This document shows positions 1 through 8,774 of a stretch of DNA of 64,000 nucleotides, in pieces (position 1 is the first letter of the stretch; each line of letters opens with the position of its first letter). The notes under the pieces are model-generated. The model was not told where the DNA came from and made no database searches. It saw nothing but the letters and a program-made list of their open reading frames with translations. The position numbers were made by a program, and so were the translations under genes. The DNA comes from Halosimplex pelagicum (GTDB lineage: Archaea; Halobacteriota; Halobacteria; Halobacteriales; Haloarculaceae): positions 372,001 to 436,000 of the forward strand of contig NZ_CP058909.1 in assembly GCF_013415905.1 (NCBI RefSeq). Direction: 5' to 3'.

Positions 1-895
1 TGAAACAGCCCAGCATGACCGGATAGTCGCGGTGGTCGACGCTCTGGACCAGGATGAACCCCATCCCGTAGTAACTGAAGACCGTCTCGAGTATCACCGC
101 ACCGCTGAACATGCTCCCGAGGGAGATCATGAAGCCGGTGTACATCGGGAGCAGCGCGTTCCGAGCGACGTACTGGACGGCGATCGTCCTGTCTGAGAGG
201 CCCCGGAGTCGAGCCACCCGCAGGTAGTCCTCGCCCAGTACCCGGATGCTGTTGCCGCGCATCGAGAGCGAAGCGATCCCGCCCGACAGGACCAGCGAGA
301 GCACCGGGAGTACCGCGTGGTTGATCACCCCGGAGATGTACGGCCAGGTGAACCCCGGTGTCATCCCGTTCGGGGCGCGTCCGCTGGTGGGGAAAATCTG
401 GTACCGGTAGGAGAGGAACAACACCAGCAGGACGGCGAAGACGTAGTAGGGGATCGACCCGGCGACCATCGCGTACGACGTGAGCCCGAGGTCGAGCCGG
501 CCGCCCTCGTAGTACGCCATGAGCGCCCCGAGCGCGATCCCGACGAAGAAACTCAGGAACGTCGCCCAGCTCAACAGAAAGACCGTCCAGGGGAGCGTGT
601 CCGCGATCATCACGCTCACCTCCTTGCCCGACCACAGCGAGGTCCCGAGGTCGCCCCGCAACACGTCCGTCATGTAGTCGATGTAGGCGATGTGGATCGG
701 GTCCTCGGGGTCGATCCCCGCGAGGTTCGTCACCTGCGCCTGGATCTGGCTCGCCTCGACCCCTTCGGTCTCTAGCTGGGCGATGAGCGCGTCGATGACG
801 TTCCCAGGCATCAGCCGGATCAGGACGAACGACAGGGTGATCACCACGTAGATGGTTATCACCACCTGTCCGAGCCGCTTGAGCAACCATCTCAT
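1..895 (-). CDS. ABC transporter permease, DppB/OppB type (3' end outside window)
   Basis: Inner-membrane permease of a dipeptide/oligopeptide-type ABC importer. Translation from the ATG at 895 begins MRWLLKRLGQVVITIYVV, a typical first transmembrane helix, and continues with the periplasmic-loop sequence IDYMTDVLRGDLGTSLW that is characteristic of DppB proteins. The permease core around VARLRGLSDRTIAVQYVARN is the EAA-type loop that contacts the ATPase. The frame stays open to base 1, so the C terminus lies beyond the window. It lies 189 bases downstream of the substrate-binding protein gene on the same strand, so the two probably form the start of one transporter operon. Substrate unknown; many haloarchaeal members of this family import sugars rather than peptides. 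Confidence 0.9.
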   Translation of the reverse strand, partial: MRWLLKRLGQVVITIYVVITLSFVLIRLMPGNVIDALIAQLETEGVEASQIQAQVTNLAGIDPEDPIHIAYIDYMTDVLRGDLGTSLWSGKEVSVMIADTLPWTVFLLSWATFLSFFVGIALGALMAYYEGGRLDLGLTSYAMVAGSIPYYVFAVLLVLFLSYRYQIFPTSGRAPNGMTPGFTWPYISGVINHAVLPVLSLVLSGGIASLSMRGNSIRVLGEDYLRVARLRGLSDRTIAVQYVARNALLPMYTGFMISLGSMFSGAVILETVFSYYGMGFILVQSVDHRDYPVMLGCF

Positions 896-1084
896 ATGCC
901 GACAGTCCAGAGCAATACTATTTGAATGTTACGCTCGACCGCCGCGAGTGCCGTCCGCCTGCCAGGTTGGGGTCAGTCGAGCGGCGCTGTGCGCACTCGA
1001 ACGGCCGGGGATCGCGGGCCGGCGTCGGTTCGCGCTGCGGCCGACAGCCGAAACGCGGGGTCGGGCTGCCGGCTCACGGACCCG

Positions 1085-3058
1085 TCACTGCGTCGTCGCG
1101 ATATGGCCCTCGCGGAGGAGCCACCAGTTCGCGCTCGGGCTGTCGCGGGGCGCCGGCTCGTCGGTCGTGATCTCGAACCCGTCGTTGTGCAGCGCGCCCA
1201 TCCAGGGGCGCGAGCAGACCCAGGTCGCCATCTGATACTGGTTCCAGACCCACCCGAGCTGGGTGAGCACCTCCTGCTGTGTCGCCGCGTCCGTCGTCGA
1301 CTCCATCGTCCCGATGACCTCCGAGAGGTCGACCGTCTCCAGGGAGCCGTTCTCGGGGTCGAGCACCGCTTCGCCGACGCTCGGGACCGTCAGTTCCGTG
1401 GGGTAGTGGAACCGGCGCTGGTCGTATCCCAGCATGGCGCCGGACTTCCAGTTCTCGAGCGAGTCGTCGATGCTGCTCGGGTCGATGTACGTGTCGAACT
1501 CGCCGTTCCTGCGTCGGTCGACGAAGGTCGGGTCGTCGACGATGTCGAGGGTCACGTCCCAGCCGAACGAGTTGAGGTCCGAGGCCATCGACCGCGCCGC
1601 GGGCACGCGCGACGGGAAGTCCGCGGTCAGCAACACCAGTTCTGCCTGCTCACCGTTCTCGTTGAGAACCGTCCCTCCCTCGTAGGAGTACCCCTCGGAG
1701 GCGCGGATCATCTCCTCGGCGCGGTCGAGCTTGGGTTCGCCGTTGTCGTCCGAGTGGGCGGTGAACTGGTCGGTGGGGAACCAGTCGCTCTCGATGTCGT
1801 TGAAGTGCAGGTTCGTATCGACGCGCGTCCAGGGCTCCCAGATACCCTGTCCCTGTGCCGCCGCGGCGTTGGCGCGGTTGATGGTGAACGAGATGGCGTG
1901 GCGGATCTCCCGCTCGAAGGTCGGCCGGTTCTGGTTCTCGGGGAGGTTCGCGCCGGAGTTCATGACGAGCCGCAACAGTCGGTTGTTGTCGCGGCTGTAG
2001 TTCTGGTACCCGTCGTCGGCGGGCATCTGGTTCTGCAGGTCCTGGCCGAACGGGAGCCCGGTGTCGACCATGTCGACCTGTTCCTCGAGCCACGCGAGCC
2101 GCTCGTCCTCGTGGGTGTTCCACTCGATGCGGTCGTACTCGATGTCGTCCGCGAAGCGGTGGTCCTCGTACACCGAGAGCTCGAGGTAGGTCGGTTCGAC
2201 GGTCTCGAACTTGTACGGACCGTAGCCGACGAACCGCTCGCCGTCGACGGTCACGTCGGTGTGTTCGCCCAGCTCGGAGAGGACCTCGCCGAACTCGTCG
2301 GACCCGGGCCCGGCGCTGTCGAGTCGGTCGCGCCACTCGTTCCAGTGGGCCGGGTGGAACGGGTAGAGGTACTCGTCGAGCAGGAGCTTCGCGAACCACC
2401 GGGGGTTCCACTGCTGGGTCAGGTCGAACCGGATGGTGTAGTCGTTCTCGACCTCCCAGTCGGTGAAAAACCGGTCCATGTTCGTCTCCTGGTCGTTGTG
2501 CTCGTTGATCATGCTCTGGATGTCGTATCGCAGAGCGATGGACTCGGCCGTGTAGGGGTCCCCGTTGTGCCAGGTCTGCTCGCGCAGCTCGACGTACGCC
2601 GTCTGGCCGTCGATCTCGAAGTTGCGCGCGTGGACCGGATGGATCTCGCCGGTGTTCACCGAGTACTTCACCAGCGGGTCGAACAGGATGCGCCCGAACC
2701 GGGCGCTGTTCGTGATAGCGTTCGCCGGGCCGAACGCTCCGTTCATGTGGAACTGGTCCATCTGGTTCGTCCCGACTCTCACGATGGCCGTCGACTCGTC
2801 CGCCTCGGTGCTTCCGTCGCCACCGCTGCTACCGTCGCCGCCACCGGACCCACCGCTACTACCGCCGTCGGCGGAATCTCCGCCGCTCCCCGACTCGGAG
2901 CCTCCGTCACCACCGGAACCGGACGTGCCCGTACTTCCGCTGTCGCCGCAACCGGCAACGAGCCCCGCCGCCGTCACCCCGGCACTCTGGAGCATCCGTC
3001 GCCGGGTCAGCTGGTCGTTGATCTCTGCAACTCTCGGGTTGTCGGACTCGGGAGCCAC
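1085..3058 (-). CDS. ABC transporter substrate-binding lipoprotein, family 5 (DppA-like)
   Basis: Extracytoplasmic solute-binding protein of the SBP_bac_5 family, about 657 residues. The N terminus has a Tat motif RRRM followed by a short hydrophobic stretch and the lipobox LVAGC, then a Ser/Gly/Asp-rich linker typical of haloarchaeal lipoproteins. The mature domain shows family 5 features such as the WHNGDPYTAESI region. An in-frame ATG exists at 3106, but a TATA box lies inside that extension and the GTG at 3058 is 22 bases after the box, so a leaderless start at GTG 3058 is preferred. It presumably delivers its ligand to the permease at 1-895. The neighbouring dehydrogenase and phosphatase genes suggest a polyol or sugar derivative, but that is inference. 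Confidence 0.88.
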   Translation of the reverse strand: MAPESDNPRVAEINDQLTRRRMLQSAGVTAAGLVAGCGDSGSTGTSGSGGDGGSESGSGGDSADGGSSGGSGGGDGSSGGDGSTEADESTAIVRVGTNQMDQFHMNGAFGPANAITNSARFGRILFDPLVKYSVNTGEIHPVHARNFEIDGQTAYVELREQTWHNGDPYTAESIALRYDIQSMINEHNDQETNMDRFFTDWEVENDYTIRFDLTQQWNPRWFAKLLLDEYLYPFHPAHWNEWRDRLDSAGPGSDEFGEVLSELGEHTDVTVDGERFVGYGPYKFETVEPTYLELSVYEDHRFADDIEYDRIEWNTHEDERLAWLEEQVDMVDTGLPFGQDLQNQMPADDGYQNYSRDNNRLLRLVMNSGANLPENQNRPTFEREIRHAISFTINRANAAAAQGQGIWEPWTRVDTNLHFNDIESDWFPTDQFTAHSDDNGEPKLDRAEEMIRASEGYSYEGGTVLNENGEQAELVLLTADFPSRVPAARSMASDLNSFGWDVTLDIVDDPTFVDRRRNGEFDTYIDPSSIDDSLENWKSGAMLGYDQRRFHYPTELTVPSVGEAVLDPENGSLETVDLSEVIGTMESTTDAATQQEVLTQLGWVWNQYQMATWVCSRPWMGALHNDGFEITTDEPAPRDSPSANWWLLREGHIATTQ

Positions 3059-3080
3059 AGCCGGCTCTTTCCTCGATTGG

Positions 3081-3090
3081 TATATAAAAA
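3081..3090 (-). promoter_or_regulatory. TATA box of the substrate-binding protein gene
   Basis: The minus strand reads TTTTTATATA here, in a locally very AT-rich stretch, 22 bases before the GTG at 3058. The spacing fits a leaderless haloarchaeal transcript. Confidence 0.6.
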
Positions 3091-3227
3091 TTTCTAATTT
3101 ATACATATATGAGTTGGGAGGCCGTATTGAATACCCCCCCTCGAAACCGACCCGCCCAGGCTCACACCCGAAGGCGTCGAACGCGGCGGGTGCGTCGGCG
3201 GTCAGGGCGCCGACAGCACGGGAGCGA

Positions 3228-3461
3228 TCACTGCCTCGTCCGCCAAACCAGTGCGTAACTGACCGTCCCGACCAGCAGGAGGCCCGCGCCCCAGATGGGG
3301 AGGAGCGCGGCGTAAACCCCCGTCTGAAGGAGATATCCTAGCGAGACGAACCCGAGACCGACGAGTGCGAGTTTGAGTGAGAGCGACCGCCGTATCGCCC
3401 CCGACAGTGCAGTTATCGCTTCGATGGCGCCGGTGGTCGCAGTGCTCTCTCGGACAGTCAT
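3228..3461 (-). CDS. small two-helix membrane protein, unknown function
   Basis: 77 residues starting MTVRESTATTG, with two predicted transmembrane helices (LSLKLALVGLGFVSLGYLL and LPIWGAGLLLVGTVSYALVW). The frame extends upstream, but a TATA-like TATTTATT on the minus strand ends about 26 bases before the ATG at 3461, which supports this start as leaderless. No family recognised. It lies upstream of the ABC binding protein on the same strand but is separated by that gene's own promoter. Confidence 0.55.
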   Translation of the reverse strand: MTVRESTATTGAIEAITALSGAIRRSLSLKLALVGLGFVSLGYLLQTGVYAALLPIWGAGLLLVGTVSYALVWRTRQ

Positions 3462-4191
3462 CTTCCGGCGGAACGTCGAACACCGCGAATAAATATCTAT
3501 CGTCGGGCGGTCACAGCCCATCCGTTCAGTCCGTGCGACCGAGCGCCGGACTCGAACGAGGACGGGACTGGACTCTCAGCAACTGCGGGAGGGGAGCGGA
3601 GCGAGCTGACGGAAATCGCTGGTGAGAGCGTCGATACCAGCCGTATTCCCACCCGAGGAGGGACGGAGCAAGTTTTGCGCCGAACGACATCCCTGGATTA
3701 CACTTTTACACGTGTTATGTAGCTCTATGGTGGAGTGGTGACGGGAAAGTGAGAGGGTGATAAAGGCAGGACGGCAGTGGTCGTTCCTCGTCGGTCGTGT
3801 TCGATCACGTCGGCGAAAACGTGGTCGGGTGACTCAGTGAGCTCCAGGACTCGGTCGGCGAGGCTCGAGCTATCTCTGTTCGACCGTGACAGCGACCACG
3901 CGCTACCGACCCGGACGGACGGCATCCGAACGCCGGCGTCCATCTCGTCCACGGGTTCGCATCCGCTGCCCGACGTTTCGAATTACAACTGTATCCCTGT
4001 TATTTACCCCTCAATTGGGGTATATAGAGCCATTACTCGGGGGGACGACGGGGCACCGAGCCAGCAGCGGGGGTATCGCGGGGGCAGTTACGAAACGGCC
4101 GCCGGGGGCGAACTCGCTCCCACGACACTGCTGGAGTCATCTCAGGGCGGCCGTCGCCGCGGTCCTCCGGGAGAGCGTGCGGGGAGGTCGC
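3462..4191. other. 730-bp stretch without a convincing gene
   Basis: The region contains the promoter of the small membrane protein and AT-rich patches near 3700-3720 and 3990-4030. A near-palindrome CCTCAATTGGGG followed by TATATAG lies at about 4011-4026. A 75-codon frame on the minus strand (3725-3952) is open but has no recognisable features. The stretch may be a decayed gene or the long 3' region of the dehydrogenase gene. Confidence 0.5.
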
Positions 4192-5412
4192 TCAGGCGAA
4201 CGGCGTAAAACGGGTGTACTCCGTCACGTCGACTCCGGGCCGCGACTCCGCCCACGGGAGGCCGATCTCGGAGAGGAGGGCTCGGCGAGTGAACGCCTCG
4301 TTCAGCAGGTCCTCGATCCCATCAGCGACGTGGTGGACGGCTCCGTCGTCCGCGGTCTCGGTGTGGACCGCTTCGTCCGGGAGGGGAACGATGGAACCCG
4401 ACGACTCGAACGACCCATCGACGGCGACGACGAACGCCCGGGTGTTATCCGGTGTGCAGTACAGCTCGTCGCTCACACCCTGTTGGTATCGGGCCGTCGC
4501 TCGGAACACCGCCTTCCCCAGGTCGACGCCCTCGTTGTCGAACTCCGCCCGCTGTCCGTCGTGGGTCTGGATCGTCGTCGTTCCGTCGTAGTGCCACTCC
4601 GCAGTCCCGTCGGTGCCAGTGACCAGTATGTGAGGGTCGCGCCGCTCCGCGGACGCGTGAGTGACGTACAGTCCGAGGTCGACCTCACACTCCGTGGTCG
4701 CGTGTACACACGCGATGTCGGCCGCCTGAATCTCCGGGTTCGCCCGATATCGCTCGGCAGTGATTTCGGCCAGGGAGGCGGTCCCGTGGATCCGGTCACC
4801 GGCCAGGAAGAGCATGTTCTGCAGGAAGTGTGCGAAGGCGTTGTTGACGGGGCCGTCCAGCACGATATCCCCCTCGTGAACGAGTTTGCCGGCCCACGGA
4901 TTGCGGTCGTAGTACGCGTCAGATCGCGGCCAGCAACCCTTGCAGGCGATCGATTCGAGTTCGCCGAGGGTGCCATCGAGGAGCGTTCGCTTCAGACGGC
5001 GGATCGACGGCGCGTGGAGATGTTGAAACCCGATCGAACAGAAGTTGCCGGTCCGGTCCGAGGTCCGGCGGATCGCGTCCAGTTCGCCGACGGTCGGTGC
5101 GGGCGGTTTCTCCAGGAGGACGTCGTACCCGTGGGCCATCCCGGCGACGCTGAGATCCGCGTGTGCGGGGATCGAGACCGGCAGACAGATCACGTCCACC
5201 TGGCCGTGTCCGGTGCGTAGCAACTCCTCGTAGGAATCGTAGATCCTGAACCCGTCAGCCCTGAGCTCCCTCGCTCGCTCGGCCTCGGCCTTCCGCTCGG
5301 AGATCACGACACCCGTCAGCCGAGCCCCTTCGTCCCGGAGCGATCGAATCCGTGAGATGTACTCAGCGGCGAAGTTCTGTGCGCCGACGACGGCAAAGCC
5401 AGTCCTGTCCAT
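4192..5412 (-). CDS. Gfo/Idh/MocA family NAD(P)-dependent oxidoreductase
   Basis: Predicted cytoplasmic NAD(P)-dependent dehydrogenase of sugars or cyclitols, 406 residues. The N-terminal Rossmann fold begins TGFAVVGAQNFAAEYI, where the usual GxGxxG is modified to GAQNFA. The family EKP motif appears as LLEKPPAPT near residue 98, and the C-terminal sheet domain follows (QHLHAPSIRRLKR onwards). This superfamily includes inositol and glucose-fructose dehydrogenases; the exact substrate cannot be read from sequence. It lies directly downstream of an inositol-monophosphatase-family gene on the same strand (93-base gap), suggesting dephosphorylation followed by oxidation of a polyol. Confidence 0.88.
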   Translation of the reverse strand: MDRTGFAVVGAQNFAAEYISRIRSLRDEGARLTGVVISERKAEAERARELRADGFRIYDSYEELLRTGHGQVDVICLPVSIPAHADLSVAGMAHGYDVLLEKPPAPTVGELDAIRRTSDRTGNFCSIGFQHLHAPSIRRLKRTLLDGTLGELESIACKGCWPRSDAYYDRNPWAGKLVHEGDIVLDGPVNNAFAHFLQNMLFLAGDRIHGTASLAEITAERYRANPEIQAADIACVHATTECEVDLGLYVTHASAERRDPHILVTGTDGTAEWHYDGTTTIQTHDGQRAEFDNEGVDLGKAVFRATARYQQGVSDELYCTPDNTRAFVVAVDGSFESSGSIVPLPDEAVHTETADDGAVHHVADGIEDLLNEAFTRRALLSEIGLPWAESRPGVDVTEYTRFTPFA

Positions 5413-5441
5413 ACGACTTCGGTGGAACGATCCGCGGGTGA

Positions 5442-5455
5442 GAATATCAATATTC
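5442..5455. promoter_or_regulatory. inverted repeat in the dehydrogenase promoter
   Basis: GAATAT-CA-ATATTC is a perfect 6-2-6 inverted repeat about 30 bases before the dehydrogenase ATG at 5412. It overlaps the likely TATA element, so a bound repressor there could block transcription. Chance occurrence in AT-rich promoter DNA is possible. Confidence 0.35.
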
Positions 5456-5505
5456 CGACTCCATTACCGGCGAACACGTCGTCCCGCGGCGGGACGACGC
5501 GCGTC

Positions 5506-6288
5506 TCACGACGAGTGCAGGAACTCGACCCGGGGGTGCAGGTTCCCGTTCGTCGCGACGATATCACCGTCCAAGAGCGTCTCTTCCGTCGCGTCCCCGT
5601 CGAAATCGGTCACTTCTCCTCCGGCCTCTTCGACGATGAGCGTTCCCGCCGCGACGTCCCAGGCGCTCAGATTTCGGTGGATGAACCCCTCGAACGTGCC
5701 ATCGGCCGTGTAACACAGCTGGAGAGCGGCCGACCCGTATCGGCGCACACCCAGCGTCCGATCGAGGAGGTACTCGAACGCGGACCGGAGTGTCGGATCG
5801 CCGGTGTCCTTCCGCGAGAATCCGATTCCGAACAGCGAACGGTCGAGATCGGGCTCGTCGGAGACCGAGATCGGTTCACCGTCGCGGTACGCGCCTTCCC
5901 CCCTCACTGCCGCGTACGTCGTATCGGACTGGATGTGGTGGACGATCCCGATCTTCCGGGTGCCGTCGACGACGAGGGCGAGCGAGATCGACGAGTGCGG
6001 TAACCCGTAGACGAAGTCGGTAGTGCCGTCGATCGGGTCGATGTACCAGACCGCGTCGGACTCCCCGTCGGCGCCCTCCTCCTCACCGACGAACGCGTGG
6101 CCGGCGAAGTGTTCCGAGAGATGGTCTTTGATGCGCTGCTCGACCTCGAAGTCGACCTTCGTAACGAGCTGCTGTGGGGATTTGAGGTCCGCAGTGTCCC
6201 ACTCCACCTCCTGGTGCAGCACGGCTGCCTCGTTCACTGCTTCCAGTCCGACACGTAGCTGCTCGCTGCTCAGCCGAAGCGACTCCAT
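5506..6288 (-). CDS. inositol monophosphatase family phosphatase (first of two)
   Basis: Mg2+-dependent sugar/inositol phosphatase, 260 residues. Metal-binding motifs are intact: VTKVD (42-46), GEEE (68-71), WYIDPIDGTTDF (81-92) and the C-terminal WDVAAGTLIVEEAGGEV. In archaea this family also covers fructose-1,6-bisphosphatase and NADP phosphatase activities. A minus-strand TTTTTTAAAC lies about 20 bases before the ATG at 6288, indicating a leaderless transcript. The gene is followed by the Gfo/Idh/MocA dehydrogenase. A related phosphatase lies at 7838-8617. Confidence 0.92.
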   Translation of the reverse strand: MESLRLSSEQLRVGLEAVNEAAVLHQEVEWDTADLKSPQQLVTKVDFEVEQRIKDHLSEHFAGHAFVGEEEGADGESDAVWYIDPIDGTTDFVYGLPHSSISLALVVDGTRKIGIVHHIQSDTTYAAVRGEGAYRDGEPISVSDEPDLDRSLFGIGFSRKDTGDPTLRSAFEYLLDRTLGVRRYGSAALQLCYTADGTFEGFIHRNLSAWDVAAGTLIVEEAGGEVTDFDGDATEETLLDGDIVATNGNLHPRVEFLHSS

Positions 6289-6569
6289 GCAGGGTAGACA
6301 CCGCGGGGTGTTTAAAAAAGCTATGACTTGCTATTTGTCTGTTCCCCCTCGAACCGCGATCGGTCGTGACCCCGTTCCAGTCTCCTCGGGTGCGACCCGC
6401 TTTCGTCACTCGCGGTCAACGGGTTGATCCGGCGTGCCGGGCCGTCGAATGTGACCCCGGATATTATCCGTCAGTACGAATCGAGAGCGTATCGACGCCT
6501 ATTGTGTTCGCATATGATTATTATAAAATGTTTTTATTCGATGGGGAAATGTCGAGACGCGGGTCACGT

Positions 6570-7658
6570 ATGACAGACAGCAGTGAGACGACGATCGACA
6601 GGCGAACAGCACTGCAACTAGGCGCCGGCGCTCTCGGCGGTGGCGCCATCGGGGTGACGGGGATGAACGGAACCGTCCGGGCGGCCCCGGAGTCGTACCA
6701 GTTCCTGTGGGTCAACTCCTGGTTGACTGACGGGATCGAGGGCGTCCTCGGGCTCCCCTCAGACATCGCCGGGAAACCGCAGTACGAACAGCGCGCGGAA
6801 GAACTCGGGCAGCGGCTCGGCGAGGACGGATACGATATCGTCGGCCTGGCAGAGGTGTTCAACGAGGAGCAGGACACCGTCACGAACAACTACACCAGCG
6901 CAGCGGGGTCCGGGGAGTCCGTCCCCGGCCCGCAACCGGACGGCGGTGAGAAGGGCGCCGGCCTCCTGGATCTCGTCTCGGGCGTGACCGTGACCGACCA
7001 GGCGTCCCTCGAGTACGCGGCGGAGCCGTCGGGGAATCTGACGTACGTCGACGCACACGTCGGGAAGGGCGTGAACTACGCCGAACTGGACCTGGGACCG
7101 GGGAAGATCGACCTGTTCTCGACGCACCTCGTCACCGGGTCGCTGCTCCCCTGGGCCGACAGCGGTGACGAGGACATCCCGGCCCTGCGGGAGGACCAGG
7201 TCGGCGAACTCGGCGACTTCATCTCCGAGCAGGCCAGCGACGAGAACATCACGATCGTGGCGGGGGACTTCAACATCGAACCGACCGAGGACGCCTTCGA
7301 CGCGGTCGCGGACCTCAAATCGACCGTCGGTCTCTACGACGCCTGGGAAACCCACGGGACCGGACACGGCGGCACCGAGGACAACGCGATCTTCGACGGC
7401 TGTGACTTCCAGCCCAGCGAGGCGCCGCCGGCGTACTGCCCGAACGACGACGCCGGCGACCGGATCGACTACGTCTTCATCGAGGAAGCGACCGCCGCAC
7501 ACACGCTGTCGCTGACTGTCGACGACATCCGACGGCGCGTGTTCTGGCGGGAACTGGCTCCGCCCGAGCAGTTCTACGTCGACGGCGACGAGAGCGAGCC
7601 GAACTACCTGACCGACCACGTCGGGCTGGACCTCTCGCTGAGCGTTACCGACGCCTGA
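6570..7658 (+). CDS. exported endonuclease/exonuclease/phosphatase-fold phosphodiesterase (sphingomyelinase-like)
   Basis: About 362 residues with a Tat signal (DRRTALQLGAGALGGGAIG, Arg pair at 11-12) and no lipobox, so probably secreted. The DNase I-like fold is shown by the metal-binding Glu in VGLAEVFNEE (about residue 95), GDFNIEP in the middle, DRIDYVF and the C-terminal DH of LTDHVGLDLSL. The opening YQFLWVNSWLTDG and AEVFNEEQ recall bacterial sphingomyelinase C and related phospholipid diesterases rather than nucleases. An alternative start is the ATG at 6549. It is flanked by two phosphatases, so it may release phosphorylated polyols outside the cell. Confidence 0.85.
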   Translation: MTDSSETTIDRRTALQLGAGALGGGAIGVTGMNGTVRAAPESYQFLWVNSWLTDGIEGVLGLPSDIAGKPQYEQRAEELGQRLGEDGYDIVGLAEVFNEEQDTVTNNYTSAAGSGESVPGPQPDGGEKGAGLLDLVSGVTVTDQASLEYAAEPSGNLTYVDAHVGKGVNYAELDLGPGKIDLFSTHLVTGSLLPWADSGDEDIPALREDQVGELGDFISEQASDENITIVAGDFNIEPTEDAFDAVADLKSTVGLYDAWETHGTGHGGTEDNAIFDGCDFQPSEAPPAYCPNDDAGDRIDYVFIEEATAAHTLSLTVDDIRRRVFWRELAPPEQFYVDGDESEPNYLTDHVGLDLSLSVTDA

Positions 7659-7683
7659 GTCGGCGGCCGTCCGATCCCCACCC

Positions 7684-7692
7684 GTTTTTTCC
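7684..7692 (+). terminator. T-run terminator after the phosphodiesterase gene
   Basis: A run of six T in CCGTTTTTTCC lies 26 bases past the stop codon, typical of intrinsic archaeal termination. Confidence 0.5.
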
Positions 7693-7837
7693 TGCCTTCG
7701 GGACCCTGTCGTGGGGAAGGGCTAGACGAGTTCGGCCCGTTCGGGTCTCGGTCGAGCGGTCACTTTTCGGCCGGCCTACCGAGTGCTCTATACCACACAT
7801 AGCAATTTAATTATGCGAGTGAGCGAGGACTCCGGAT

Positions 7838-8617
7838 ATGGGAGCGCCGAAAAACAGGATGCTGTGGACGGGTGTTCGGGCCGCGCGTCAGGCTGGCGAC
7901 GCGCTCACCGAGGCGTTTTTCGACCGCGGGGATCCGGCAACTGTCGAGGTGGACGTCGAAGATATCGACCGGTGGATCGAGGAACGGGTCATCGCGGTCA
8001 TCGACGGGGAGTTTCCGGACCACAACGTCGTCTCCGAGGAGAGCCGGCCGGAGTTCGCGGTCCAGCCGCGGTGGATCATCGACCCGCTCGACGGGTCGGA
8101 CAATCTCAAAAACGGGATCCCCCACTTCGCTATCTCTATCGCGTTTCAGGGGGCCGGATCGCCTGATATCGGGATCGTCTATCACGTCCCGAGCGACACG
8201 ATGTACACGGCGGTCGAAGGCGAAGGCGCCTACGCGAACGGGCGGCCGCTCTCCACGTCCGACACCGCCGACGTGTCCGAGTCGGTGGTCGTGACCGGGT
8301 TCGACCCGGCCACCATGCGCGCGAGCGACTTCCAGCACTTCCAGTCGCTGTTGGCCGAGACCCGTGGCGTCCGCCGGTTCGGGTCGGCGGCCAGCGAACT
8401 CTCGATGGTCGCGGCCGGACAGTTCGACGCCTTCTTCGAACGGATGCTCTCGATGTGGGACACCGCCGCGGGGACGATGATCGTCGAGGAAGCCGGCGGG
8501 AAGGTCACGAGGGTCGACCTCGTCAACGACAACAACGAGATGATACTCGCGTCGAACGAGGAGCTCCACCAGGACCTCATCGTCCTCATCTCCTCGAAGG
8601 CGAAATCGAAGCAGTGA
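7838..8617 (+). CDS. inositol monophosphatase family phosphatase (second copy, diverged)
   Basis: 259 residues. Motif 1 is DPLDGSDN (82-89), where most relatives have T at the sixth position. The EE pair is SEES (66-69), and WDTAAGTMIVEEAGGKV is present near the C terminus. The N-terminal K-x-D segment seen in the other copy is replaced by VEVDVEDIDRW, so substrate range may differ. It has its own promoter region (AT-rich around 7785-7815) and is followed by a long hairpin. Two paralogues within 2.4 kb, next to a polyol-type dehydrogenase, suggest specialised roles. Confidence 0.88.
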   Translation: MGAPKNRMLWTGVRAARQAGDALTEAFFDRGDPATVEVDVEDIDRWIEERVIAVIDGEFPDHNVVSEESRPEFAVQPRWIIDPLDGSDNLKNGIPHFAISIAFQGAGSPDIGIVYHVPSDTMYTAVEGEGAYANGRPLSTSDTADVSESVVVTGFDPATMRASDFQHFQSLLAETRGVRRFGSAASELSMVAAGQFDAFFERMLSMWDTAAGTMIVEEAGGKVTRVDLVNDNNEMILASNEELHQDLIVLISSKAKSKQ

Positions 8618-8631
8618 GCTGCTACCGCGAG

Positions 8632-8693
8632 GGGGGGCGAACCGGTCCGGAGGCCGACGCCCCGCGGGCCCGCCGAGCCGGTTCGCGTCCCCC
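8632..8693 (+). terminator. long imperfect hairpin after the second phosphatase gene
   Basis: GGGGG-GCGAACCGG (8632-8645) pairs with CCGGTTCGC (8678-8686) and then, after a two-base bulge, CCCCC (8689-8693). The loop holds a further GC-rich palindrome CCCGCGGG. No T-run follows, so it may act as a transcript-stabilising 3' element rather than a true terminator. Confidence 0.45.
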
Positions 8694-8774
8694 GCTCGCG
8701 ACGCGCTCGGCGGCGGCCCTCGGGTCGGCGTCACCTGAGATAGATTTATTGGGGCACCGGATCTCTGGGCACAC

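Noticed and set aside
926..3097. A very long open frame on the plus strand opposite the binding-protein gene
   Set aside because: It is Arg/Val/Gly-rich antisense reading typical of GC-rich haloarchaeal genes; the minus-strand frame has a Tat signal, lipobox and family domain.
3725..3952. A 75-codon minus-strand frame with a few plausible helical segments
   Set aside because: No recognisable domain, no clear promoter spacing and a low-complexity end; left as unassigned intergenic DNA.
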